Source of the DNA: an uncultured Lachnospiraceae bacterium
GTDB taxonomy: Bacteria > Bacillota > Clostridia > Lachnospirales > Lachnospiraceae
Reading direction: 5' to 3'
Length of the DNA stretch: 33,872 nucleotides
Assembly (NCBI GenBank): GCA_947174665.1
Contig: CAMWJV010000023.1
Coordinates: forward strand, 1 to 33,872
Below are positions 1 through 8,776 of this stretch, piece by piece. Position 1 is the stretch's first letter, and each line of letters starts with the position of its first letter. The notes under the pieces are model-generated. The model had not been told where the DNA came from. It saw nothing but the letters and a program-made list of their open reading frames with translations, and did no database searches. Position numbers and translations under genes: made by a program.

Positions 1-163
1 CCGCCTCACCACTATGGAAGCGGAGTCCATGACGACAGTCGGACATAGTAAGGGAAGGAATTCAATATTTCTCCATCCTCTTGGAATGCCAGAAGTCCGC
101 GCCAGTACAAAGGCTGATCTTGTCCTCCAATGTCATTTTTGACAGAATCGCTTTACAATCCAT
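1..163 (-). pseudogene. GH3 beta-glucosidase, broken N-terminal fragment (cut by window edge)
   Basis: Reading the minus strand from an ATG at 163, preceded by a GGAG ribosome site, gives 33 residues that look like the start of a family 3 beta-glucosidase: a TLEDKISLCTGADFW stretch near residues 11-25. An in-frame TGA at 62-64 stops it. The same frame then continues with IPSLTMSD and HGLR, which match the next block of the family (usually GIPS-x-x-MSDGPHGLRK). The stop replaces the expected Gly codon GGA, and the DGPH motif reads DCRH, so at least three damaging substitutions lie in one short block with no frameshift. I call it a decaying gene. The rest lies outside the window, so I cannot see whether the catalytic domain survives. 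A sequencing error could explain one change but not all. Confidence 0.7.
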
Positions 164-240
164 CGCACTTCTCCGGTGTCAAAAAGTATTCCGGTCATTC
201 TCCCGGCTAATACAGAGATAAGTATGCCAAATAACTTATG

Positions 241-2841
241 CTATGCGTTAATACGTATATCTTCTGTCGAGTTCTCGCATTTCACAAGACCGCTGCGGCT
301 TCCGTAAGCAAACGCTTCGCTTGTGCGGAAATTAAAATTCAATCCTGCCTCTTCGAGTATAACATCACCCTCACCGTAAATATCGCCAACCCCCGACACT
401 GCACTGCCTTCACAGTAAAGTGTCACATCGGAATTTTTCACATGACAGTTGACTCTTCCGCCTCGGCTTCCCACACAGTTTACAACTCTGCCTTTCATGA
501 CACCGTTCATACTTCCATCTGACATGGCTATTCTTCCGGCGCCGTTTTCAATCGTTCCCACTCCCGCAATTTTTATGCCGTTGAAGGTTTCACTTAGGCT
601 GATGTGCTTCATGTCAATGTCCACATTACTGTCGAAAGAACCTATTCCTACGACATCGGGAGCGTTTATATCCAGACTGCACTTACAGTTTTCCATATCG
701 ATAATACTGTTGCCCGAAGCAATACCTATTCCGACGCAGCGCCTGCCCGTGCAGGTAATCGAGATATCACCGCTAAGAACGCGGATAACATTTGAACTCT
801 CGTTCTTCCCCCCGCCGATCGCAACAGACGAATCTCCGTTGGCTTTCACATTGAGTTTTCCGCTTATATTGATAACTATATTTCCGGGGGAACTGTTGGA
901 ATCCACGCCTATTGCATAGCAGTCATCCCTGTTTGAAGTAACCTTAAGCTCTCCGTTTCCCGTTATCAGCAGCGAAGAGCTCTGCGGTACATATATCCCC
1001 CGGCCGTCAAAGTCATTCTCTCCTTCAGCTGCAAGTTCCACTTCTGCACCCTCCCCGAGAGCTATGGTCGGAAAATCCTTTTCTGTTTTTATGTGGACAT
1101 TTTCCAGCGTGATCTTTGTCTTGATTTCGTTTTTGATCATGATCAGCGTATCCAGGAAAATGTCTTTTCTTCCTTTCAGTGTAACATTTTCCGTCTCAAC
1201 AAAAACGGAATTATAGCCATCCGACTTAATCAGGCACAGGTCAACCTCCTCGCCTTCCTCAGGGTGATAAGGTCTTGAAATACTGTCTGAATTAGATAGG
1301 TTGATGGTTTTAATATCGCCGCAAATACTGTTGGATATCTCAAGAAGCATAACAGGCTTCGGCTTTGACGTATAGTATCCCTGAATCAGGTCTGAGCCCA
1401 GCTGTATCATTGTCTGAAGCTCCTCATATGTTTCAACGCCCTCCGCAAGGGCCTGGTATCCGTTTTCGTGGATGAACTCGATAAATCCTGAAACAAGCTT
1501 CCTGATGATGGGCTTTGAATCTATTCCCTCGATAAGCGAACGGTCTATCTTGACATAATCAGGACTGTATTTGATCAGATTTGAAGTATTTGAATATCCC
1601 GTTCCGAAATCGTCAATAGCTATCTTAATCTTTGATCTGCCAAGGCGGGTGCGTATTTTTTCCAGACTCTGGTCGTCGATTTCGGTCTGCTCCGTGAACT
1701 CGATAACCATTTTCTCCATAAGCTCCCCGTATTCCTCCTCGAGAACTTCCCAGTCCTCATCGGTAAGCATATGCGCAGTAATGGAATTGACAAAAAGCTT
1801 ACGCTCTTTTAAAATATCCTGATTCCTCTCAATTATGGAAAGCGCATTTCTCATAGTCGCCTTCTCAATATCGTAAAGGCGCTTTGTTTTTTCGGCACAG
1901 TCAAGTATTTCAAGGGGGAACATCCCTATGCTGCTGTCGCTTCGCATCAGCATTTCATACGCAATGATCTCCCCATCCTTCGCACTGACAATAGGCTGGA
2001 AATAATACAGAAAAAGATTTTCATTGACAAGTCGCAGGAAACGGCTGGTTCTCTCGTACTCGCTCTTATCTGTTTCGTATTGCTCGGACGAATAGGTTAC
2101 AATATCTCCTGTACCGCTCATACCGGCCTCATAAAGCGCGAACTCGGCAGTGCTCATTCTTTTGGCCGGCATAGCCCCGTCCTCGCCTATTCCCGCAGAA
2201 AAAGTCACATACCGCCCCGCTGGGGAACTTCCTGATTCATCCTCCGCATAGGTATTTTTTACAGCATCCCTAAGCTGAGAAAGAAAATCGTTCCCGCTGC
2301 CCTTGAAATCGGGTATGTATATCCAAAAACGGTTGGCGGAATGCACTGAAAGCATGGTATTCTCAGGCGCAGACTTTATAATTGCGGTAAGCGCTCCGAA
2401 AATGTGATAGTCGGAAAGCTCCCTGCCGTCGGACATCTTTAATTCAATCAGGGCCAGAAGGGATGGCGCGGTATTCTGCGTAAGAGCAATAGTGAGCTGA
2501 GACATTTCACATACAGGGAGCGTCCATTTCTTTCTGTCTGTGGCATTGGTTTCACATCGTTTAAAAATCCCCGCAGTATACACTCCGCTGCGGGCAATTA
2601 TCCTGGCGGAAAGACCGGTTTCCCTGTCGGAATGCTTTGTGAGCTTATCAATCAGTTCCTGAGCTTTTTCATAATCGGGTGAATGATCCATTTTTGTCAG
2701 CATTTTCGCATTATTGTCAAACAAAACACTGTTCGACTCATGATTTACGAGAAAACCGCCTATCTCAGGACAGAATTCAGTTACTTTTTGCCACGCTCCG
2801 CCGAATATTTCTTTCCATTTTTCATTTTGGGAACCGTACAT
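241..2841 (-). CDS. EAL-domain cyclic-di-GMP phosphodiesterase-like protein with C-terminal beta-helix
   Basis: The 866-residue protein has no signal peptide or membrane segment, so it should be cytoplasmic. Residues about 110-255 resemble a degenerate GGDEF domain: NRFWIYIP stands where GGDEF would be, so no cyclase activity is expected. Residues about 270-505 form an EAL domain. The signature is EML (E296), and the metal and catalytic positions look intact: N352, E381, D410-D411, K431, E467, Q487. It could therefore hydrolyse c-di-GMP. From about 555 to the end the chain becomes Gly/Ser/Asn-rich with repeating AIGV, VAIGGG, VGIGIASGN and VGIGSFDSN blocks about 25-30 residues apart. This is typical of a right-handed beta-helix as in secreted carbohydrate-binding proteins, and is unusual on a cytosolic EAL protein. 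The start is supported by GAGGTG seven bases upstream. The role of the helix is unknown. Confidence 0.85.
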   Translation of the reverse strand: MYGSQNEKWKEIFGGAWQKVTEFCPEIGGFLVNHESNSVLFDNNAKMLTKMDHSPDYEKAQELIDKLTKHSDRETGLSARIIARSGVYTAGIFKRCETNATDRKKWTLPVCEMSQLTIALTQNTAPSLLALIELKMSDGRELSDYHIFGALTAIIKSAPENTMLSVHSANRFWIYIPDFKGSGNDFLSQLRDAVKNTYAEDESGSSPAGRYVTFSAGIGEDGAMPAKRMSTAEFALYEAGMSGTGDIVTYSSEQYETDKSEYERTSRFLRLVNENLFLYYFQPIVSAKDGEIIAYEMLMRSDSSIGMFPLEILDCAEKTKRLYDIEKATMRNALSIIERNQDILKERKLFVNSITAHMLTDEDWEVLEEEYGELMEKMVIEFTEQTEIDDQSLEKIRTRLGRSKIKIAIDDFGTGYSNTSNLIKYSPDYVKIDRSLIEGIDSKPIIRKLVSGFIEFIHENGYQALAEGVETYEELQTMIQLGSDLIQGYYTSKPKPVMLLEISNSICGDIKTINLSNSDSISRPYHPEEGEEVDLCLIKSDGYNSVFVETENVTLKGRKDIFLDTLIMIKNEIKTKITLENVHIKTEKDFPTIALGEGAEVELAAEGENDFDGRGIYVPQSSSLLITGNGELKVTSNRDDCYAIGVDSNSSPGNIVINISGKLNVKANGDSSVAIGGGKNESSNVIRVLSGDISITCTGRRCVGIGIASGNSIIDMENCKCSLDINAPDVVGIGSFDSNVDIDMKHISLSETFNGIKIAGVGTIENGAGRIAMSDGSMNGVMKGRVVNCVGSRGGRVNCHVKNSDVTLYCEGSAVSGVGDIYGEGDVILEEAGLNFNFRTSEAFAYGSRSGLVKCENSTEDIRINA

Positions 2842-2902
2842 CTCTATGCACCTCGTGTCTTGTGTTTTTTAATACAAGTATTGCAATTATACCATGAGCG
2901 CA

Positions 2903-2980
2903 GAAAATCAAGCGACTCCGAAGGAGGCATTTGATTTTCAAGCCATGGATCACCGGGTATAATGAGCAGAATCATTATAC
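2903..2980. repeat. Double hairpin element between the EAL and GH26 genes
   Basis: There are two inverted repeats in tandem. The first has 9-base perfect arms GAAAATCAA/TTGATTTTC (2903-2911 and 2931-2939) enclosing a smaller CTCC-GAA-GGAG hairpin (2916-2926). The second has 9-base perfect arms GTATAATGA/TCATTATAC (2957-2965 and 2972-2980) with a six-base loop. Neither is followed by a T run, so these are not ordinary terminators. The form suggests a dispersed palindromic element or a structured leader of the EAL gene. Confidence 0.65.
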
Positions 2981-3002
2981 CATAATGTTCTGACAATTTC
3001 AA
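2974..3002 (-). promoter_or_regulatory. Putative sigma-A promoter of the EAL gene
   Basis: On the minus strand TTGAAA (2997-3002) and TATAAT (2974-2979) are 17 bases apart. The -35 box overlaps the last codons of the GH26 gene. The -10 box lies within one arm of a hairpin repeat. Transcription would start near 2967, giving a leader of about 125 bases that contains a second hairpin. A second TATAAT at 2886-2891 has no suitable -35 box. Confidence 0.5.
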
Positions 3003-3949
3003 TGAAAAGGCCCTGCCGGATAAGTAACTGCATAAGCACTGCCATAAATCCCTTGCAGTGCCTCATGGCTGTTAAACTCCTCCGTCATCACAAAGCCCTT
3101 GCTCCACACCATATAATAACACCAGGGCACCCGGCTTTTCCGAAGCATGTCAATATCAGGAAGAATCCCGATTTCCGCCAGCGCCACAGGCTTTTGGGCC
3201 GCAGTGACGGAGATAAGCTCTTCGTACTCTTTCCGATAATCTGTCTTTGTTCCCTTTTCCTCATACAGATCACGGGAGAGAATATCTACCACATCATCCC
3301 CAGGGTATCCCTCCTTCAGCGGACAGTTCCACACCCATAACAGGTTATGCAGATGACAGGTATTTACAAAATATTCATACTGGAGACGATACAGCTTAGC
3401 CGCCACAGCCGGTCCTTTCCTTCCCCACCAGAACCAGCCGCCCTCCGACTCATGAAAGGGCCGCCACAGCAGCGGAATATCTTCCTCCAGAAAAGGCTTC
3501 AGATACCCTGCCATGATGTCCATATCATGATAAAATGCTTTCCTTTCCTCTGTTCCTTCCTGCAATACCTTTTCCGGATCAAAATCTGTTTTTTCACTGT
3601 AAAAGCTTTTATCCCAGCCGCTAAGCGGTGAAAACCAGTGCCATGTGAAAGTCACAATACCACCGTTCCTCCCGAATTCCAGAGCATGCTCCAGCGTATT
3701 TCTGTTTTCGTCAATCTCTTTCCTGCAATGCTCATCCCCTGTCTCATAGCGGATATTCGGCGAATAGGAAAGCAGTTCAAACCCTCTGAGTGCCGGTTCC
3801 TTCCCGGTTATTTTCCTGATTTCCCCGATTTCTTCCATAGCAGCCGTCTGGGTATGCTGCCCTGTGATGATCCTGTTTCCGCCAATCTCACTTAAATACT
3901 GCAATAATTTCCCTGCATTCGGTGTTGCCTGTGGGTTTACCGGTTTCAT
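2999..3949 (-). CDS. Glycoside hydrolase family 26 protein (beta-mannanase-like), intracellular
   Basis: This 316-residue protein is a single GH26 (beta/alpha)8 domain. The early block GGNRIITGQHTQ (23-34) is typical of the family. WRPFHE gives the likely acid/base Glu167, and ALAEIG gives the likely nucleophile Glu259. Aromatic substrate-site residues are present (WHWFSP near 103-108, GWFWW near 171-175). There is no signal peptide or carbohydrate-binding module, so it should act in the cytosol on imported manno-oligosaccharides or related beta-glycans. The substrate is inferred from the family only. The ATG is preceded by AAAGGAAAA. It is divergent from the AEC carrier gene and has no obvious transporter or phosphorylase partner beside it. 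Confidence 0.88.
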   Translation of the reverse strand: MKPVNPQATPNAGKLLQYLSEIGGNRIITGQHTQTAAMEEIGEIRKITGKEPALRGFELLSYSPNIRYETGDEHCRKEIDENRNTLEHALEFGRNGGIVTFTWHWFSPLSGWDKSFYSEKTDFDPEKVLQEGTEERKAFYHDMDIMAGYLKPFLEEDIPLLWRPFHESEGGWFWWGRKGPAVAAKLYRLQYEYFVNTCHLHNLLWVWNCPLKEGYPGDDVVDILSRDLYEEKGTKTDYRKEYEELISVTAAQKPVALAEIGILPDIDMLRKSRVPWCYYMVWSKGFVMTEEFNSHEALQGIYGSAYAVTYPAGPFH

Positions 3950-4018
3950 ACTGTTTTCCTTTCTGTTGATTCTTCCGTTTTCATTATTGATTTTTATCCT
4001 GCCCGCAAAAATAGAGGC

Positions 4019-4047
4019 TTGTCCTTCCCGGCCGTATAAAATATAAT
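4019..4047 (+). promoter_or_regulatory. Sigma-A promoter of the AEC carrier gene
   Basis: TTGTCC (4019-4024) and a perfect TATAAT (4042-4047) are 17 bases apart, about 48 bases before the preferred ATG at 4095. Confidence 0.65.
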
Positions 4048-4094
4048 ATATTTACTGACAAATGCAGCCGAAGATTGAGAGGAAAAGAACAAAA

Positions 4095-5111
4095 ATGGAT
4101 ACACTGCTGTTTGCACTAAATGCCATTCTGCCCATTATATTGCTGATTCTGCTGGGCTATCTGTTGAAAAAGAAACACTTTCTTGACCAGGACTGGTTTA
4201 AAAAGGGCAACAAACTGATCTTCCGCGTCTGCCTGCCCTGCCTGCTGTTTACCAATGTGTATAACATCGAGTCCTTCACCTACATCAACTGGTCTGTGGT
4301 AGTCTACTCTGAAATTGCTATCTTCGCCGCATTTTTCATCGGGCTTCTCATGGTAAAGCTGACCGTTCCCGACAACAGGCAGAAGGGTGTCATCCTGCAA
4401 TGCGTATTCCGCTCTAATTTTGCCATTATCGGACTGCCCCTAGCGGAATCGCTGGGCGGTGCGGAAGGAAAGGGAATCGCCGCCGTTTTAAGCGCCTTCT
4501 CCATTCCCACCTTCAATATTCTTGCCGTCATCGCACTGACTATGTTTCTTGACAATGAAGACGGCCATAAGGCAGACCTGAAGGATGTACTGCTGAAAAT
4601 AGCCAAAAACCCCCTGATCATCGGCGTGGTATGCGGTCTGATCGTGCTGGGCATCCGCTCCTTTATCCCCGTCAATGCGGCCGGAAGCCTTGTGTTCTCC
4701 CTGTCCGGCAGCCTGAAATTCTTCTATGATGCAGTCAGCAATCTGGCTAAGATCAGTTCGCCTCTGGCACTGGTAATTCTGGGTGGGCTGTTTGATTTCT
4801 CGGCTGTAAAGGGCATGCTGAAGGAAATCCTCATCGGGACTGCCGCCCGCGTTGTAGTGGTTCCTCTGATCGCCCTCGGGCTTGCAGTAATCCTCTCCAA
4901 ATACACCGGTCTTATCAGCTTTGATGCCGCCGTATACCCTGCACTGATTGCTCTGTTCGGCTCCCCCGTGGCTGTATCCAGCGCTATCATGGCTCAGGAG
5001 ATGGATAATGACGGTATTCTGGCGGGCCAGCTTGTGGTCTGGACTTCCATTATATCCATCTTTACTGTCTTCCTCGCCGTTTTTACCCTGAGAACAATAG
5101 AATTGCTGTAA
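4095..5111 (+). CDS. AEC (auxin efflux carrier) family transporter
   Basis: This very hydrophobic 338-residue protein has the PIN/AEC-type layout: five helices, a short loop, and five more. It opens with LFALNAILPIILLILLGYLLKK, an RVCLPCLLF helix follows, and the second half contains the SPLALVILGG and LFGSPVA motifs typical of the family. Such proteins export or import organic acids such as malate, or other anions. The substrate cannot be read from sequence. I prefer the ATG at 4095, preceded by a GAGAGGAAAAG ribosome site, over the in-frame ATG at 4062, which would add eleven charged residues. Its end lies only 15 bases from the convergent small Cys-rich gene, with no clear terminator between them. 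Confidence 0.88.
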   Translation: MDTLLFALNAILPIILLILLGYLLKKKHFLDQDWFKKGNKLIFRVCLPCLLFTNVYNIESFTYINWSVVVYSEIAIFAAFFIGLLMVKLTVPDNRQKGVILQCVFRSNFAIIGLPLAESLGGAEGKGIAAVLSAFSIPTFNILAVIALTMFLDNEDGHKADLKDVLLKIAKNPLIIGVVCGLIVLGIRSFIPVNAAGSLVFSLSGSLKFFYDAVSNLAKISSPLALVILGGLFDFSAVKGMLKEILIGTAARVVVVPLIALGLAVILSKYTGLISFDAAVYPALIALFGSPVAVSSAIMAQEMDNDGILAGQLVVWTSIISIFTVFLAVFTLRTIELL

Positions 5112-5126
5112 CTAACACATTGAAGC

Positions 5127-5270
5127 TTATTTCTGACGATTGCACCGGAAGGCACAATCCCCGCAGCCTCCGCTGCATTCGTCCGCTTTGTTTTTTCGTG
5201 ACCGTACAATCGAAAAGGCCAGCAGACCTGCCACAATACAAATCACCAGTATACTCGCAAGATTCATCAT
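5127..5270 (-). CDS. FeoB-associated Cys-rich membrane protein
   Basis: This short gene encodes 47 residues: a hydrophobic N-terminal helix (ASILVICIVAGLLAFSIV, about 5-22), a basic stretch RSRKNK, then a cysteine-rich tail with four Cys (ECSGGCGDCAFRC, residues 31-43). That architecture matches the small Cys-rich proteins that follow feoB in many Firmicutes and may bind iron or help FeoB assembly. Its ATG is nine bases after the feoAB stop, and its AGGGGGA ribosome site overlaps the feoAB end, so the two are translated from one message. A second ATG directly follows the first. The exact function is unknown. Confidence 0.85.
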   Translation of the reverse strand: MMNLASILVICIVAGLLAFSIVRSRKNKADECSGGCGDCAFRCNRQK

Positions 5271-5279
5271 CAATCCCCC

Positions 5280-7661
5280 TTATGCCAATCCGAAGATCAT
5301 CCCTGCGCCATGGACAAGAAAAGCCATCATCCAGGCGATTGCGCACTGCACGATCACAGTTACCGCTGCCGCGCCTGTGCCTCCCATCTCCCGCTTTACC
5401 GTCGCGACTGCCGCAACGCATGGCGTGTAAAGCAGAGTAAAGATCAGAAACACGATGGCAGTAAAGGGTGTAAATAATGTTCCCAGCAAAGATACGTTTC
5501 CTCCCAAAAGAACCGTCAGAGTGGATACCACATTCTCTTTCGCCGTGAATCCGGTAATCAGTGCGGTGGAAATCCTCCAGTCTCCAAATCCCAGCGGAGC
5601 AAATACAGGAGCTGCCAGACCTCCCAGCATTGCCAGCAGGCTCTCCTCAGCGGAAGCCGCAACGTTGAGCCGAATGTCAAAGGTCTGCAAAAACCAGATT
5701 ATGATGGATGCCGCAAATATGATGGTAAATGCTTTCCTGACAAAGCCCTTAGCCTTTTCCACGATCAGATGCAGCACGCTTTTCGATGACGGAAGCCTGT
5801 AATTGGGAAGCTCCATCACAAAGGGAACCGGTTCCCCGCGGTATTTTGTTTTCCTGAGGAACAGCGCATATAAAACAGCACAGAAAATTCCGAACACATA
5901 TAATCCAACCATAACAAGCGCCTGATATTTCCTTGCAAAAAATGCGCTGACCATCATGGAATAAATAGGCAGCTTTGCCGTACAGCTCATAAAGGGTGTT
6001 AGTAAAATCGTCATCTTGCGGTCCCTCTCGCTGGAGAGCGTTCTGGTGGACATAATGGCCGGAACCGAACATCCGAAACCGATCAGCATGGGGACAATGC
6101 TCCTGCCGGAAAGGCCGATCTTGCGCAGCAGCCTGTCCATCACGAAAGCTACCCGGGCCATATATCCCGTATCCTCCAATATGGAGAGGAAGAAAAACAG
6201 TGTGACGATGGTAGGCAGGAAGCTGAGAACACTGCCCACACCACTGCAGATACCGTCAATGACAAGGGAACGGACCACCGGATTCACCTCTGCAGTTGTG
6301 AGCAGTCTGTCAAATAACGCCGTCACTGCGTCAACGCCCATGCTCATCAGATCAGAAAGAGCCGCCCCTATAAAATTAAATGTCATGGCAAACACAAAAG
6401 CCAGGATACCTATAAAACACGGAATTGCCGTGTATTTTCCGGTCAGAACCCGGTCTATTGCCATACTGCGCTTATGTTCCCTGCTTTCATGAGGGCGTAC
6501 CACGGTTTTGTCACACAGAGATTCAATAAACGAAAATCTCATATTGGCCAGAGCTGCTTCTCTGTCCAGCCCCGTCTCCGCCTCCATGACAGATATTAAA
6601 TGCTTAAATGCCTCTTCCTTTTCCGGCGAAAGACACAACTTTTCGGCGATCAAATGATCCTTTTCCACCAGTTTTGTGGCTGCAAAACGAACCGGCAATC
6701 CCTTTTCCTTCGCATCATGCTCCAACGCATGTATTGCCGCATGAATGCAGCGGTGCACCGCGCCCACAGGGTCATGCTCATCACTGCCCGACGAGCAGAA
6801 ATCAACCCTCCCCGGGGCTTCTCTGTGCCTTGCCACATGAATGGCATGGTCGATCAGTTCTTCAATGCCTTCATTTTTAGCTGCGGAAATCGGGACCACA
6901 GGCACCCCCAGGATTTCCTCCAGTTCGTTCACTCTTACGGAACCGCCGTTGGCCCGGACCTCATCCATCATATTCAGCGCCAGAACCATGGGAATCCCAA
7001 GCTCCATGATCTGCATGGTGAGATACAGGTTCCGCTCCATGTTGGTAGCGTCTATAATGTTGATAATTCCATCCGGCCGGGCATTCATCAAAAAGTCCCT
7101 TGTCACGATTTCTTCGCTGGAGTAGGGAGAAAGAGAATATATTCCCGGCAGATCCGTCACAGTTGCTTCCGGATGATTACGGATGGTGCCGTCCTTGCGG
7201 TCTACCGTCACTCCGGGGAAATTGCCCACATGCTGATTTGCGCCGGTAAGCTGGTTGAACAATGTGGTTTTGCCGCAGTTCTGATTGCCGGCCAGCGCAA
7301 ACGTAAGTTTTTCTCCTTTGGGGATTTCACTGCCCGCATCATGGACATGATAGCTTTTGGCCCTGCCAAGCTCACCCACGCCCGGATGCGCCACAGACAT
7401 CGTCCGCCGTTCTGCGGAAGGTTTTACCGCTTTCTGATGAATATCCTCAATCTCAATCTTTCGTGCCTCTTCAAGCCGCAGAGTCAGTTCATAGCCTCTC
7501 AGTTCAATCTGCACAGGGTCTCCCATGGGCGCAATCTTCTGAAGAGTCACCTCTGTCCTGGGGGTCAGTCCCATATCCAGCAAATGATGCCTGAGCTCGC
7601 CGCTTCCTCCCACGGAGAAGATGTAAGCGCTCTGCTTCGGCTTCAGTTCATCCATTGTCAT
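5280..7661 (-). CDS. feoB: Ferrous iron transporter, FeoA-FeoB fusion
   Basis: The 793-residue protein imports Fe(II) across the membrane. Residues about 1-75 are an SH3-like FeoA domain (HHLLDMGLTPRTEV, LRGYELTLR). About 115-290 is the GTPase domain with G1 GNQNCGKT, G2 GVTVD, G3 DLPG and G4 NMMD; the G5 loop is probably SAAKNEG. The C-terminal half carries the FeoB membrane helices, including the conserved PMLIGFGCSVPA segment and a second Cys-containing core (FMSCTAKLP). FeoA is more often a separate gene; fusions are known in Clostridia. I prefer the ATG at 7661, seven bases after GAGGTG, over a GTG one codon earlier. The small Cys-rich gene follows directly. I saw no convincing Fur or DtxR box upstream. 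Confidence 0.96.
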   Translation of the reverse strand: MTMDELKPKQSAYIFSVGGSGELRHHLLDMGLTPRTEVTLQKIAPMGDPVQIELRGYELTLRLEEARKIEIEDIHQKAVKPSAERRTMSVAHPGVGELGRAKSYHVHDAGSEIPKGEKLTFALAGNQNCGKTTLFNQLTGANQHVGNFPGVTVDRKDGTIRNHPEATVTDLPGIYSLSPYSSEEIVTRDFLMNARPDGIINIIDATNMERNLYLTMQIMELGIPMVLALNMMDEVRANGGSVRVNELEEILGVPVVPISAAKNEGIEELIDHAIHVARHREAPGRVDFCSSGSDEHDPVGAVHRCIHAAIHALEHDAKEKGLPVRFAATKLVEKDHLIAEKLCLSPEKEEAFKHLISVMEAETGLDREAALANMRFSFIESLCDKTVVRPHESREHKRSMAIDRVLTGKYTAIPCFIGILAFVFAMTFNFIGAALSDLMSMGVDAVTALFDRLLTTAEVNPVVRSLVIDGICSGVGSVLSFLPTIVTLFFFLSILEDTGYMARVAFVMDRLLRKIGLSGRSIVPMLIGFGCSVPAIMSTRTLSSERDRKMTILLTPFMSCTAKLPIYSMMVSAFFARKYQALVMVGLYVFGIFCAVLYALFLRKTKYRGEPVPFVMELPNYRLPSSKSVLHLIVEKAKGFVRKAFTIIFAASIIIWFLQTFDIRLNVAASAEESLLAMLGGLAAPVFAPLGFGDWRISTALITGFTAKENVVSTLTVLLGGNVSLLGTLFTPFTAIVFLIFTLLYTPCVAAVATVKREMGGTGAAAVTVIVQCAIAWMMAFLVHGAGMIFGLA

Positions 7662-7742
7662 CACATTTCACCTCATCTGCATCATATCATACTTCCCTGC
7701 AAATATCTATATGAAGTCTGCACTGTTCCGCTTTAAAACCAT

Positions 7743-7785
7743 AAAAAACCGGCGGTTCCGTCATAAGTTCAACAAAACCGCCGGT
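7743..7785 (-). terminator. Rho-independent terminator after cysK
   Basis: On the minus strand a perfect 10-base stem, ACCGGCGGTT/AACCGCCGGT (7776-7785 and 7748-7757), encloses an 18-base loop and is followed by TTTTTT. It lies just after the cysK stop and should separate cysK from feoAB. Confidence 0.9.
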
Positions 7786-7791
7786 TGCTCT

Positions 7792-8730
7792 TCAGTTGTT
7801 GGAAAACAGCGGAGTAGACAGATACCTGTCACCGGAATCCGGAAGCAGCGCCACTATGGTTTTTCCCTTATTTTCAGGACGTGCCGCCAAAATTGCCGCT
7901 GCCTTCAGCGCCGCCCCGGAAGAAATACCCACAAGGATTCCCTCGCTTAGCGCAAATGCTCTTCCTTCCGCAAATGCGTCTTCGTTTTCAATCGTGATAA
8001 TTTCATCATAGATTTCAGTGTTCAAAACTTCCGGAACAAAGCCGGCTCCGATTCCCTGTATTTTGTGAGGGCCGGAGGTTCCTTTAGAAAGAACGGGGCT
8101 TGCGGTGGGCTCTACTGCTACCACCTTAATATCCGGATTCTGCCCCTTTAAATATTCTCCCACGCCGGTGACAGTGCCGCCTGTGCCGACGCCCGCCACA
8201 AAGATATCGACTTTGCCGTCTGTCTGCTTCCAGATTTCCGGCCCCGTCGTAGCCTTATGTACGGCAGGATTTGCAGGATTCACAAACTGTCCGAGAATGA
8301 CTGCCCCGTCAATCTCTTTCTCAAGCTCCTCCGCTTTTGCAATGGCCCCCTTCATGCCCTTTGCGCCTTCGGTTAATACAAGCTCTGCACCATATGCTTT
8401 CAGAAGATTCCTACGCTCCACACTCATGGTATCAGGAAGAGTGAGAATTGCTTTATATCCCTTCGCCGCAGCCACTGCTGCCAGCCCGATCCCCGTATTA
8501 CCGCTTGTAGGCTCAATGATCGTAGCTCCCGGCTTCAGCTTCCCGCTCTTCTCGGCATCCTCGATCATTGCCAATGCGATTCTGTCCTTTACCGAACCGG
8601 CCGGGTTGAGATACTCAAGCTTCGCCAGAATAGTTGCCTCTTTCACGCCTGCCCTTTCACTGTAGCGGTTAAGCTTAAGCAACGGTGTTCCTCCGATTAA
8701 TTCCAATGCGCTTTCCCTGATTTCTGACAT
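7792..8730 (-). CDS. cysK: Cysteine synthase A (O-acetylserine sulfhydrylase)
   Basis: The protein makes cysteine from O-acetylserine and sulfide using PLP. The 312-residue chain shows the full family pattern: [12 protein letters not shown] with the PLP lysine near residue 48, the substrate loop [10 protein letters not shown], the phosphate-binding [10 protein letters not shown], and the SSGAALKAA block near the end. I choose the ATG at 8730 because GAGGAGG lies just upstream. The in-frame ATG at 8751 would translate through that ribosome site. The gene has its own consensus promoter and terminator and sits beside two other sulfur amino-acid genes and two candidate regulators, which fits a cysteine-responsive locus. 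Confidence 0.96.
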   Translation of the reverse strand: MSEIRESALELIGGTPLLKLNRYSERAGVKEATILAKLEYLNPAGSVKDRIALAMIEDAEKSGKLKPGATIIEPTSGNTGIGLAAVAAAKGYKAILTLPDTMSVERRNLLKAYGAELVLTEGAKGMKGAIAKAEELEKEIDGAVILGQFVNPANPAVHKATTGPEIWKQTDGKVDIFVAGVGTGGTVTGVGEYLKGQNPDIKVVAVEPTASPVLSKGTSGPHKIQGIGAGFVPEVLNTEIYDEIITIENEDAFAEGRAFALSEGILVGISSGAALKAAAILAARPENKGKTIVALLPDSGDRYLSTPLFSNN

Positions 8731-8776
8731 AATATTTTCCTCCTCATTCATTTATGTTTTGGTCTTTTCGTTCTTC

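Noticed and set aside
2957..2980. Rho-independent terminator after the GH26 gene
   Set aside because: The stem is AT-rich and no T run follows on either strand.
6600..7736. 378-codon open frame on the plus strand
   Set aside because: It lies wholly opposite the well-supported feoAB gene and runs into the intergenic region; His/Arg-rich shadow translation with no family match.
7665..7742. Iron-responsive operator before feoAB
   Set aside because: I looked for Fur-like and DtxR-like palindromes and saw none convincing. A TATGAT is present but lacks a good -35 box.
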